A program made the position numbers and the translations under genes. From the NCBI GenBank assembly GCA_947448885.1, contig CANFPJ010000005.1, positions 1 through 64,000 on the forward strand: 64,000 bases of DNA, given 5' to 3'. Within the stretch, counting starts at the first letter, position 1; each line of letters opens with the position of its first letter. Source of the DNA: Comamonadaceae bacterium. Lineage in GTDB: Bacteria; Pseudomonadota; Gammaproteobacteria; Burkholderiales; Burkholderiaceae_C. Under the pieces are notes generated by a model that made no database searches, had not been told where the DNA came from, and worked only from the letters and a program-made list of their open reading frames with translations. This document shows positions 1 through 7,290 of the stretch, one piece after another.

Positions 1-391
1 GTTGATTCTTTCGTGTCGACAAAATCGGAAACAAGCTGTACATCTGATCGAGATTTTTCGCCCAATCAGCTTGTCCCTTTTCAGTTTGGGCGCCCATCTC
101 TAAGTTTTCAAAGACCGACAGTTCTTTGAACACTTGCCGCCCCTCCGGCACGTGGGCAATGCCCATGTGCGGGCGACGGGCGGGGGGGATCGCCATCAGA
201 TCTTGTCCAAACCAAGTGATCTTGCCGCTTTGCGGGGTGACAGTGCCGGAAATGGATTTGAACAATGTGGTTTTGCCCGCACCGTTGGGACCCACGATGG
301 CCACAAATTGCCCCTCGCCCACGCTCACCGACACATCGGAGAGCGCTTGGAGGCCACCATAGGAGGTGCTCAGGTGTTCAATGCTTAGCAT
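1..391 (-). CDS. livF: Branched-chain amino acid ABC transporter ATP-binding protein LivF (3' end cut by window)
   Basis: This is the second ATPase of a LivFGHM-type importer for branched-chain amino acids or related small carboxylates and amides, acting at the cytoplasmic face of the inner membrane. The gene starts at ATG 391-389 and runs off the window after about 130 codons. The visible N-terminal half contains the Walker A motif GPNGAGKTTLF and the family-typical GIAHVPEGRQVF segment around the Q-loop/helical domain. The signature, Walker B and H-loop would lie outside the window. Its start overlaps the end of the livM-livG gene by 14 bp, so it is probably translationally coupled as the last-seen gene of a livH-livMG-livF operon. 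No periplasmic binding protein (LivK) is visible, so the substrate cannot be inferred. Confidence 0.93.
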   Translation of the reverse strand, partial: MLSIEHLSTSYGGLQALSDVSVSVGEGQFVAIVGPNGAGKTTLFKSISGTVTPQSGKITWFGQDLMAIPPARRPHMGIAHVPEGRQVFKELSVFENLEMGAQTEKGQADWAKNLDQMYSLFPILSTRKNQ

Positions 392-2153
392 GGTCCATCC
401 ACTTTTTACCCAAATAGGCTTCGATCACCAAAGGATCTTTGGTGACCTCCATGGGCTTGCCCACAGCCAATACGGACCCGTGGTCCAACACCACAAAGCG
501 ATCGGCAATGCGCACCATGGCCTGCATGGTGTGCTCAATGATGACGATGGTTTGCCCCTCATTGGCCAAGCGGCGAATCACCGCCAGCATGGTCTCGACC
601 TCTTCGGCCCCCAAACCCGCCAAGGTTTCATCCATCAGCAGCAACTTGGGTCTGCCAGCCAGGACACGCGCCAGTTCCATCAAACGCAATTCCAAACTGT
701 TCAAGCTGCCCGCAACCACATTGGCATGCTCCAGCATGCCCACCCTTTCCAGGGCATCGCGCGCTTGAGAGACTGCCAACTCGTCGTTGTCGGGTTGTGA
801 CACAAAAGCACCGACCACCACATTCTGCAAAACCGAAAGCCTCGGAAATGGCCGCACCACCTGAAAAGTTCGCCCCACGCCTTCGCGGCAAACCTGGTTG
901 GGCTTGAGGCCCACCAACTCTTTTCCCAAAAACTGAACTGAGCCTTCGTTGGCGGTGATGAAACCATTGAGCAAATTGAACAAGGTGGTCTTGCCAGCAC
1001 CATTGGGACCAATGATGCCCAAAACCTCGCCCCGATACACATCAAAAGACACATCTGACACCGCCTTCAGGCCGCCAAATGAGCGTGACAAGCGGCTCAC
1101 TTTCAGGGCAACCTCTGGACTCACCGCTGGTCGAGTCTGGGTTTCATCCACCGGCGGAACATGAATGACGCGGCGGTTGTCGCCTGCATCGACACCACCC
1201 TTGCGCCCCACGATGGCGTCTCGGATTCGCGGAAAAATGCCCTCTGGCGCATACAAGATCATGGCGATGATGGCCACACCAAACACCACCCCATGAATGC
1301 CATGGATTTGATTGCCCAACTCTGCGTGCAAAATTTCTGACAGGGGTATGAGCACCACCGCACCCAACACCGGCCCCCACAGGGTGGCCACCCCGCCAAA
1401 CAAAGCCATGATCATGGCTTGGGCAGACGCCAGCATGCCAAACACCGAGGGCGGCGTGACCACAATCAACACCACCGCGTAGTAGCCCCCCGCCGCCGCA
1501 GCGATGGCGCCTGAGACCATGATGGCTTTGAGTTTCCACCAAGCAGAGTCAATGCCAGCCCCTTCAGCCGCAGCTTCGTTTTGCTTGATGGCGGTCAGGG
1601 ATAAACCAAAACGCGAAGAATGGATGCGGCTCGCCACATAGATGGAAATGGCCAAGAACAAGATGCCCACCACGATGTAGGCGTACTGATCTTGAAACTG
1701 CATATACAAAGGGCCATCCTCGCGTTTCATCGGAATGGTGACCTCTTGATAGCCCAACCACTCAAACACATACAAGAGCGTGAGGGGATAGGCCAACATG
1801 GCCAATGAAAAGTAAACCCCGCGCAAGCGAAATGTAGGGTACCCCACCAAAACAGCGGCCACCACTCCGGCCAAAGTTCCCAAAGGGATGCCCAACCAAG
1901 GCGAGAGTTGCCACTGGATCATGGCCAAAGCAACGGTATAGGCACCAATGCCAAAGAAAGCGGCATGGCCAAAAGACACCAAGCCGGAATAACCAGAAAA
2001 AATGTTCCAAGCGATGCCCATCATGGCCCAAATCGGCACGATGGTGAGAATCAACTGGTAGTACTTGTCATTGATCAGGTATGCCAAGGCAAGGTAGGCC
2101 ACCGACAGCAGCAGGATGGCTTTGACTTGACTGGGTTGTTGGTCGAGCTTCAC
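378..2153 (-). CDS. livM: Fused branched-chain amino acid ABC permease LivM and ATPase LivG
   Basis: This 591-residue protein joins the LivM permease (about residues 1-315, multiple hydrophobic segments) to a LivG ATPase (about 348-591) through a short Pro- and charge-rich linker. It would be both the second membrane subunit and the first ATPase of the importer. Walker A GPNGAGKT is at 382-389, Walker B LLLMDE near 504-509 and the H-loop His at 541. The ABC signature is strongly altered: SLNSLELRLMELA near 483-495, where an LSxGQ/LxxGxQR motif is expected, and the D-loop region reads ETLAGLG. The start is GTG at 2153, immediately after the livH TAA with no spacer, so the genes are coupled. 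LivM-LivG fusions are known in Burkholderiales. Confidence 0.93.
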   Translation of the reverse strand: MKLDQQPSQVKAILLLSVAYLALAYLINDKYYQLILTIVPIWAMMGIAWNIFSGYSGLVSFGHAAFFGIGAYTVALAMIQWQLSPWLGIPLGTLAGVVAAVLVGYPTFRLRGVYFSLAMLAYPLTLLYVFEWLGYQEVTIPMKREDGPLYMQFQDQYAYIVVGILFLAISIYVASRIHSSRFGLSLTAIKQNEAAAEGAGIDSAWWKLKAIMVSGAIAAAAGGYYAVVLIVVTPPSVFGMLASAQAMIMALFGGVATLWGPVLGAVVLIPLSEILHAELGNQIHGIHGVVFGVAIIAMILYAPEGIFPRIRDAIVGRKGGVDAGDNRRVIHVPPVDETQTRPAVSPEVALKVSRLSRSFGGLKAVSDVSFDVYRGEVLGIIGPNGAGKTTLFNLLNGFITANEGSVQFLGKELVGLKPNQVCREGVGRTFQVVRPFPRLSVLQNVVVGAFVSQPDNDELAVSQARDALERVGMLEHANVVAGSLNSLELRLMELARVLAGRPKLLLMDETLAGLGAEEVETMLAVIRRLANEGQTIVIIEHTMQAMVRIADRFVVLDHGSVLAVGKPMEVTKDPLVIEAYLGKKWMDHAKH

Positions 2154-3095
2154 TTAGACTCTTTCGACGTTTTTGCCAAACAAACCTTGCGGGCGGAACA
2201 AAATGATCAACAGGAAAACCACGAAGATCATGGCGTTTTGCAACTGCAAGGGCAAAAACAGGGTGGACAACTGCTGAATGAGGCCAATCATCAGGCCACC
2301 CCAAAAAGCGCCAATCATGCTGCCCAAACCACCCAGCACCACGCCGGCATACATGATCACCACAAAATCAAGTCCAATGTACGGTTGAAACGGGTAGTAG
2401 CTGGCAATCAAACCACCCGCCACCGCTGTGACCCCGGCACCCAAGCCAAATGAAATGCGGTGCGCCTTTTCAACATCGATGCCCATATAGGTGGCCGCAG
2501 CGGCGTTGTCGGCCGCCGCGCGCAAAGACTTGCCCAAGCGGGTGCGGTGAACAAACAAATAAACGGCCACCGCCACCAAAATTGACACCAACAAAGCCAT
2601 GGTGCGGGCTTTGTTGAAGAACAGCATCACATCGCTGCCCAAGGCCAACTCCCAAGCGGTGGCGCTGAAGGGGGTTCTCACGGTCTTGGAAATATTGCCA
2701 AACAGGATCAACGCCCCATTGGCCAACACCAGGGATATGCCCAGCGTCAATATCAATTGAGGATAGTGGCCTTCGCCTTCGGTACCCACCACCCGAATGC
2801 CGGTACTTTTGGCCAATAACATTTTGTGCATGGCCAGGCCCAAGACAAAAACAACCAAGCCAGAAATCAAGGAGCCCAAAATGGGCCCCAGGGCCGTGTT
2901 CAGTCCCAAAGCCGTGCAAAAGTAAAAAGTGACGTACATGCCCAGCATCAAAAACTCACCTTGGGCAAAGTTGATGACGCGCATCAACCCAAATATCAAG
3001 CCCAAACCCACACACATGAGCCCATAAACGGATCCAATCAACAAGCCAGCGACGACAGCTTGCAAGATGTTTTCAATAAAGACCAAAGAACTCAT
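2154..3095 (-). CDS. livH: Branched-chain amino acid ABC transporter permease LivH
   Basis: This 313-residue integral membrane protein is the first permease of the Liv importer. It has the LivH-typical N-terminal segment GLMCVGLGLIFGLMRVINFA, about eight hydrophobic helices, and a C-terminal LRPQGLFGK-like tail (here LFRPQGLFGKNVERV). It starts at ATG 3095-3093 with no obvious strong Shine-Dalgarno sequence. It is the first gene of the operon in transcription order, preceded by a 214-bp gap behind the alcohol dehydrogenase gene. Its TAA is directly followed by the GTG of the livM-livG fusion. Length is normal for LivH. Confidence 0.94.
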   Translation of the reverse strand: MSSLVFIENILQAVVAGLLIGSVYGLMCVGLGLIFGLMRVINFAQGEFLMLGMYVTFYFCTALGLNTALGPILGSLISGLVVFVLGLAMHKMLLAKSTGIRVVGTEGEGHYPQLILTLGISLVLANGALILFGNISKTVRTPFSATAWELALGSDVMLFFNKARTMALLVSILVAVAVYLFVHRTRLGKSLRAAADNAAAATYMGIDVEKAHRISFGLGAGVTAVAGGLIASYYPFQPYIGLDFVVIMYAGVVLGGLGSMIGAFWGGLMIGLIQQLSTLFLPLQLQNAMIFVVFLLIILFRPQGLFGKNVERV

Positions 3096-3309
3096 CGGAT
3101 TGGAAATTCAGCGCTGGGCCAAATTTAAATAAAGGGTGTTGCCAAACAATCGACAGCGTAAGGTGTGCTGGGAAAAAAGCAATCAGGGTAATTTCTGAGG
3201 CCAGGGCCAAAAGCCACAAAAATAGATGTTCAGCGACAACAAAACGCCTCAATCAGCCCTTGAGCGCTCAGGGTTAAGCCATCTCACCGAGCGCTGGTCA
3301 AGTCGCCCG

Positions 3310-4350
3310 TCAGGGGGGCGACAACAACCAACGGCCCGTGGTGCGCCCAGCTTCCACCGCTTGGTGCGCCTCGGCCACCGCGCTCAAAGGCAGCTTGCGC
3401 TCGATGACAGGGGTGATCTGCCCGCGCTGCATCAAGGTGAGTACGTCCTCGAGTTGCGTGCGGGAGGTGCTGGTGACCGACAACAAAGACTGATTTTTTA
3501 AAAAAAATTGGGCCGGATTGAAAGGCACAAAATCGCCGGTCAATTGACCGATCATCAGCCAACGCCCCTGGATGGCCAAGCTTTTGCGCATGTCCTCAAA
3601 CAACACGGTTCCCACGTTGTCAATGATCACATCGGCGCCTTGACCTTGGGTCATGTCACGCACCAAAGGCGCAAAAGGTTCCCCACGCTTGTGCAACACC
3701 ACTTCGTGGGCGCCCATGTTGCGAATCAACTCGACTTTGTCTGGCGATGTCGTTTGGGCCAATACCCGGGCGCCGGCCAAGCGGGCCAATTGAATCGCGT
3801 GCAGCCCCAAACCGCCGCCTGCACCGGTGATCAAAACGGTTTCCCCCATTTGCACCCGGCCCACGTCACGCACCGCATTCAACACAGTGCCCACCGCACA
3901 AGCGGCCACCGCCGCATGATCCAAGTCAACACCCTCTGGCACATGGGCAATGCAGTCTGAAGAAATGGCCAGATATTGCGCGTAACCACCAACCAGACCC
4001 ACGTCTCCCAAAAAAACGCGCTGCGCACAAAGCGGTTCAAATCCCGAGCGACAAAATCGGCAATGGCCGCAGATGTACGAGCGTTGGGTGGTGGCCACTC
4101 GATCACCCACCTTGAATCCCTTGACCTGCGGGCCACATTCGAGCACGGTGCCCGCCACTTCATGGCCCAACACACAGGGCAAGCTGACCCCTGCTTTCAG
4201 GGTGCCGTTGCGGGTCAGGACATCATGGAAACAAACACCGCAACTGTGAACCTTCAACACCAACTCGTTGGCCTTCGGTTGGGGGTCAGGAATATCCGTG
4301 TACGACATCGCATCCAAGCCACCCGCTTGGCTCACCACCACCGCTTTCAT
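3310..4350 (-). CDS. Zinc-dependent alcohol dehydrogenase family protein
   Basis: This 346-residue medium-chain dehydrogenase/reductase is predicted to oxidise an alcohol to an aldehyde or ketone with NAD(P), in the cytoplasm. The N-terminal GroES-like domain has the catalytic zinc region SCGVCFHD near residues 36-43 and GHEVAG at 62-67. The structural zinc site is complete, with Cys at about 94, 97, 100 and 108. The Rossmann domain carries GAGGGLG. The ATG at 4350 overlaps the TGA of the OB-fold gene (ATGA), so it is coupled to the thiolase/OB-fold pair upstream. The substrate is unknown; the neighbourhood suggests a beta-hydroxyacyl or related catabolic intermediate. Confidence 0.88.
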   Translation of the reverse strand: MKAVVVSQAGGLDAMSYTDIPDPQPKANELVLKVHSCGVCFHDVLTRNGTLKAGVSLPCVLGHEVAGTVLECGPQVKGFKVGDRVATTQRSYICGHCRFCRSGFEPLCAQRVFLGDVGLVGGYAQYLAISSDCIAHVPEGVDLDHAAVAACAVGTVLNAVRDVGRVQMGETVLITGAGGGLGLHAIQLARLAGARVLAQTTSPDKVELIRNMGAHEVVLHKRGEPFAPLVRDMTQGQGADVIIDNVGTVLFEDMRKSLAIQGRWLMIGQLTGDFVPFNPAQFFLKNQSLLSVTSTSRTQLEDVLTLMQRGQITPVIERKLPLSAVAEAHQAVEAGRTTGRWLLSPP

Positions 4351-4808
4351 GGCGATGCCTCAGCCATCGGCTTGAATTTCAACAAAGTGACATCACTGCC
4401 ATCCACGGGTTCAAACACCGCTTGGACTTTCATGCCCATCTGAATGGCCGAGGTATCGACCCCCACCAAATTGGAATAAAAGCGCACCCCATTGGACATG
4501 CGCACTTGGACCACGGAATACGGCACATCGGCAGCAAAGCCGGGCCAATAGGCTTTGTGAAAAGTGCAAAAAGACTCCACCACGCCATGCCCATCGACCT
4601 CCCGCCAATCGCCGGATTCACTGTGGCAATGCGGGCAATGCCGCGATGCGGGGAAACGCGGCGCGTGGCAGTCCATGCAAGTCTGCAACATCAAACGGCC
4701 TTGGCGCAGGCCAGCCCAAAACCGCGCATTGAATGGATCATCCACACTGGGCATTGGTTTGGCAGGCGCCGGTTTGGTCCCACCCAGGGTGCTGTGTTTA
4801 TCGCTCAT
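4347..4808 (-). CDS. Zn-ribbon/OB-fold protein of the DUF35 family, thiolase partner
   Basis: This 153-residue protein has a rubredoxin-like zinc ribbon (Cys at about 44, 47, 58 and 61) followed by an OB-fold. That is the DUF35 architecture found in acyl-CoA-binding partners of SCP2-thiolase-type enzymes and of Ltp2-type aldolases. It overlaps the upstream thiolase-fold gene by 11 bp and the downstream alcohol dehydrogenase by 4 bp, a tight translationally coupled trio. By family knowledge it forms a complex with the neighbouring thiolase-fold protein and helps bind the acyl-CoA; that assignment rests on context plus domain. The Ala/Pro/Lys-rich first 20 residues look disordered. Confidence 0.88.
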   Translation of the reverse strand: MSDKHSTLGGTKPAPAKPMPSVDDPFNARFWAGLRQGRLMLQTCMDCHAPRFPASRHCPHCHSESGDWREVDGHGVVESFCTFHKAYWPGFAADVPYSVVQVRMSNGVRFYSNLVGVDTSAIQMGMKVQAVFEPVDGSDVTLLKFKPMAEASP

Positions 4809-5937
4809 GGGTGGTGTACAAAATGGAACTGATCACAGGCGCTGCAGCCATGTAATGGACGAATTCTGCACCGGGAACTTGGCGCTCACCACAGTTGCCA
4901 CGGATTTGGCGCACGGCCTCGACATTCAGCGCCCACCCTTGCATATAAGACTCTGACAAATGACCCCCAGAGGTGTTGGTGGGGTAACGCCCCCCCAACT
5001 GCAAAGTGCCACCCTCTACAAACGAGCCACTTTCGCCCACCGGGCAATAGCCAAAGCCCTCCAAGCTGAACATTACCGTCGGGGAAAAATTGTCATACAC
5101 CATCAAGGCATCGACATCGGCGTGCGAAATGCCTGCCTTGGCAAATGTTTCGGCGCCCGCCTGCACCATGGGCTCGCGCCAAAAATCCTCAGGCGGAAAG
5201 GTCGAATCCACAAACTGCGATCGTTGCGCGAAAGCCGCCAAATGCACCGGCGTTTGGCGCCCATCTCGGGCGCGGTCTGCCAAGGTCATGATCATGGCCA
5301 CACCACCATCATTGATGAGGCAGTAATCGAGCAAGCGCAAGGGTTCACAAATGAACCGCGCATCCAAATACGCGTCCAAGTCAAAGCTTTTGCGCATCAC
5401 GGCTTGCGGGTTGAGGCTGGCATGGTGTCTGAATGCCATGGGAACCTCTGCCAATTGCTCGGGCCGGGTGCCATACATCGCCATGTGGCGCTGCCACATC
5501 AAGGCATGGAATGCACCTGGCGAGGTCATGCCGTAGGGGAACCACAGACCGGCACCCCCGCTGCCATAGTTGTCGCTTTCCCCGCCATAGCGTGCACCGG
5601 CAGATTTGCCGTTGTTGCCATACACCAAAGCCACGGTTTTGGCCAAGCCCGCTTGCAACACAGCCGCAGCGGTTTGTATGCAAATCCCACTGAAGCGCCC
5701 ATGACCTGGCGTGGTCAGTGTGTAGGCCGGGTTGATGCCGCACAACTCGGCAAAGCGTTGGTAGTCCGGTATGCGGTTGAGGATCAAGCCATCAATGTCA
5801 GAAAAATCCATCCCGGCGTCGGCCAACGCATCCTTCAAGGCCCACAGGCCCAGGTCGTAGGCGTCGAGTTCTGGCATAACCCCATAGCGGGTGTTGCCGA
5901 CACCGACCACGCTGGCGCGCAAATGAGACGGATTCAT
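4798..5937 (-). CDS. Thiolase-fold protein (SCP2-thiolase/Ltp2-like acyl-CoA aldolase or acetyltransferase)
   Basis: This roughly 379-residue thiolase-superfamily protein of the lipid-transfer-protein branch starts at ATG 5937, chosen because family homology begins there (SVVGVGNTRYG); an in-frame start 39 bp upstream is also possible. The C-terminal segment reads NTSGGHLSESYMQGW, not the HPxGATG box of degradative thiolases. This resembles Ltp2-type retro-aldolases, where Tyr in this loop is catalytic. A Cys lies in the nucleophile region (FSGICIQTAA). With the adjacent DUF35 protein it probably forms a heteromeric complex cleaving a C-C bond of an acyl-CoA. Whether it does thiolysis or retro-aldol chemistry is not decided by sequence. 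Confidence 0.85.
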   Translation of the reverse strand: MNPSHLRASVVGVGNTRYGVMPELDAYDLGLWALKDALADAGMDFSDIDGLILNRIPDYQRFAELCGINPAYTLTTPGHGRFSGICIQTAAAVLQAGLAKTVALVYGNNGKSAGARYGGESDNYGSGGAGLWFPYGMTSPGAFHALMWQRHMAMYGTRPEQLAEVPMAFRHHASLNPQAVMRKSFDLDAYLDARFICEPLRLLDYCLINDGGVAMIMTLADRARDGRQTPVHLAAFAQRSQFVDSTFPPEDFWREPMVQAGAETFAKAGISHADVDALMVYDNFSPTVMFSLEGFGYCPVGESGSFVEGGTLQLGGRYPTNTSGGHLSESYMQGWALNVEAVRQIRGNCGERQVPGAEFVHYMAAAPVISSILYTTHER

Positions 5938-5944
5938 ATGGCTG

Positions 5945-6700
5945 TCAAAACTGGTAACGGCGCAGGCCGCCGTCAACCGGGATCAATGTGCCGTTGATGT
6001 AACTGGCCACATCCGAGGCCAAAAAACACACCAAATGGGCCACGTCTTCGGCTGTTCCGTAGCGCCGCATGGGGATGTGGTTGTCAATTTGGTCTTGGCG
6101 AAACGCGGCCGAGTGGTTGCGCTGAATTTGTTCAGAATCAATGTGCCCTGGGGGAATGCAATTGACGGTGATGCCATGTGGCCCCACCATGCGTGAAAGT
6201 CCTTTGGCCCAACTGTGCAGAGCGGCCTTTGCACAAAAGGCACCGTTCACCTGGTCCGGCTCACTTTTGCCGGTGATGTTGATGATGCGCCCCCAACGCG
6301 CGGCTACCATGTCATCGATCAAAGCTTCCGCCAACTGCCTGGGGCGCTCAAAATTGAGCACCATCGCCTCGGTCCAACTCTCTGAATCCACATGCAGTTG
6401 CTTGAAGGGCCTTGAGCCGCCTGCGTTGTTGACCAAGATATCAACCCCACCCAAGTGCTGCTTGATTTGCCCATGGATGAGGGACACCGAATCCGCGTCA
6501 ATGAGATCTGCGCCCACCAACAGCGGTTTGTGCCCCGTCTGGTGTTCAATGTCGCGTGCGACTTGATCGAGCAAATCTGTGCGGCGCGCCGTCAAAACCA
6601 ATTGAACACCCTCTTGGGCCAGTGCTTTTGCAATGCCCACACCAATGCCCGTGCTGGCACCCGTGACCAAGGCCCGCTTGCCTCGCAAATTTAAATCCAC
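5945..6700 (-). CDS. SDR-family oxidoreductase lacking the canonical catalytic Tyr
   Basis: This 251-residue short-chain dehydrogenase/reductase-fold protein has the cofactor motif TGASTGIG at 13-20, NNAG at 91-94 and the C-terminal VDGG of the family. At the active site the usual YxxxK reads AFCAK (about 154-158), so Lys158 is kept but Tyr is replaced by Ala. The upstream segment is NITGKSEP, with Thr near the usual Ser. A subgroup of SDRs with NITGKSEP is known, but its chemistry is not well defined. The start is GTG 6700 with a GGAAAG Shine-Dalgarno about 8 nt upstream. It lies 7 bp ahead of the thiolase-fold gene and is likely cotranscribed with it. Confidence 0.86.
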   Translation of the reverse strand: MDLNLRGKRALVTGASTGIGVGIAKALAQEGVQLVLTARRTDLLDQVARDIEHQTGHKPLLVGADLIDADSVSLIHGQIKQHLGGVDILVNNAGGSRPFKQLHVDSESWTEAMVLNFERPRQLAEALIDDMVAARWGRIINITGKSEPDQVNGAFCAKAALHSWAKGLSRMVGPHGITVNCIPPGHIDSEQIQRNHSAAFRQDQIDNHIPMRRYGTAEDVAHLVCFLASDVASYINGTLIPVDGGLRRYQF

Positions 6701-6767
6701 TTGGAACTTTCCATGAAAATCCCCGACACCAGGCCGGGGTTGGGATGGGTCATCGGCGGTGCGTCGC

Positions 6768-7145
6768 TTAAATTTTCATTTCAGCAAACACTTCACGGGC
6801 GCTGCGGAATGCATCGACAGCGGCAGGCACGCCACAGTACACACCCACCTGAAGAAAGACTTCCTTGATCTCATCCTTGGTCATGCCATTGTTGATGGCG
6901 CCGCGAATGTGCAGCTTGATTTCATGCGGGCGGTTCAAGGCGGCCAACATGGCCAAGTTCAACATGCTGCGCGATTTGCGATCCAAGCCGGGGCGGTTCC
7001 ACAACTCTCCCCAGCAATACTCGGTGACAAACTCTTGCAATGTGCGGCTGAAGTCATCGGCATTTTTGATGGCGTTGTCCACATACTCAGAACCCAACAC
7101 CTCACGGCGCACTTTCAGACCTTTGTCGAATAATTCTTTGTTCAC
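6768..7145 (-). CDS. Carboxymuconolactone decarboxylase family protein (PcaC-like)
   Basis: This 125-residue all-helical AhpD/CMD-fold protein resembles 4-carboxymuconolactone decarboxylase (PcaC) of the protocatechuate branch. It has the characteristic KVRREVLG N-terminus, the EYCWGELWNRPGLD stretch and the C-terminal LQVGVYCGVPAAVDAF segment. The GTG at 7145 is preferred because TTGGAG lies about 6 nt upstream and the encoded N-terminus fits PcaC; a TTG 12 bp upstream is an alternative. No pcaB, pcaD, pcaG or pcaH is nearby, so a role outside the beta-ketoadipate pathway, such as decarboxylation or lactone handling of another product, is likely. A 145-bp gap separates it from hyuB, and it could have its own promoter. 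Confidence 0.85.
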   Translation of the reverse strand: MNKELFDKGLKVRREVLGSEYVDNAIKNADDFSRTLQEFVTEYCWGELWNRPGLDRKSRSMLNLAMLAALNRPHEIKLHIRGAINNGMTKDEIKEVFLQVGVYCGVPAAVDAFRSAREVFAEMKI

Positions 7146-7290
7146 GTTCCACTCCAAGCTTGAGAAATTTGCCGGTCAATATCGACCCGAATTCATTCTA
7201 GCCACCGGGTTTTCGGGTCACGGCGCAACCACACGAAGTCACAGTCGCCTGACGGACTCACGCCCCAAGGGTTAACCCGAGAACCCGGTT

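Noticed and set aside
3251-3276. Palindrome TGAGCGCTCA with flanking CCC/GGG near the livH upstream region
   Set aside because: No loop and no T-run, and no promoter pair could be placed beside it; it may be an operator but the evidence is too thin.
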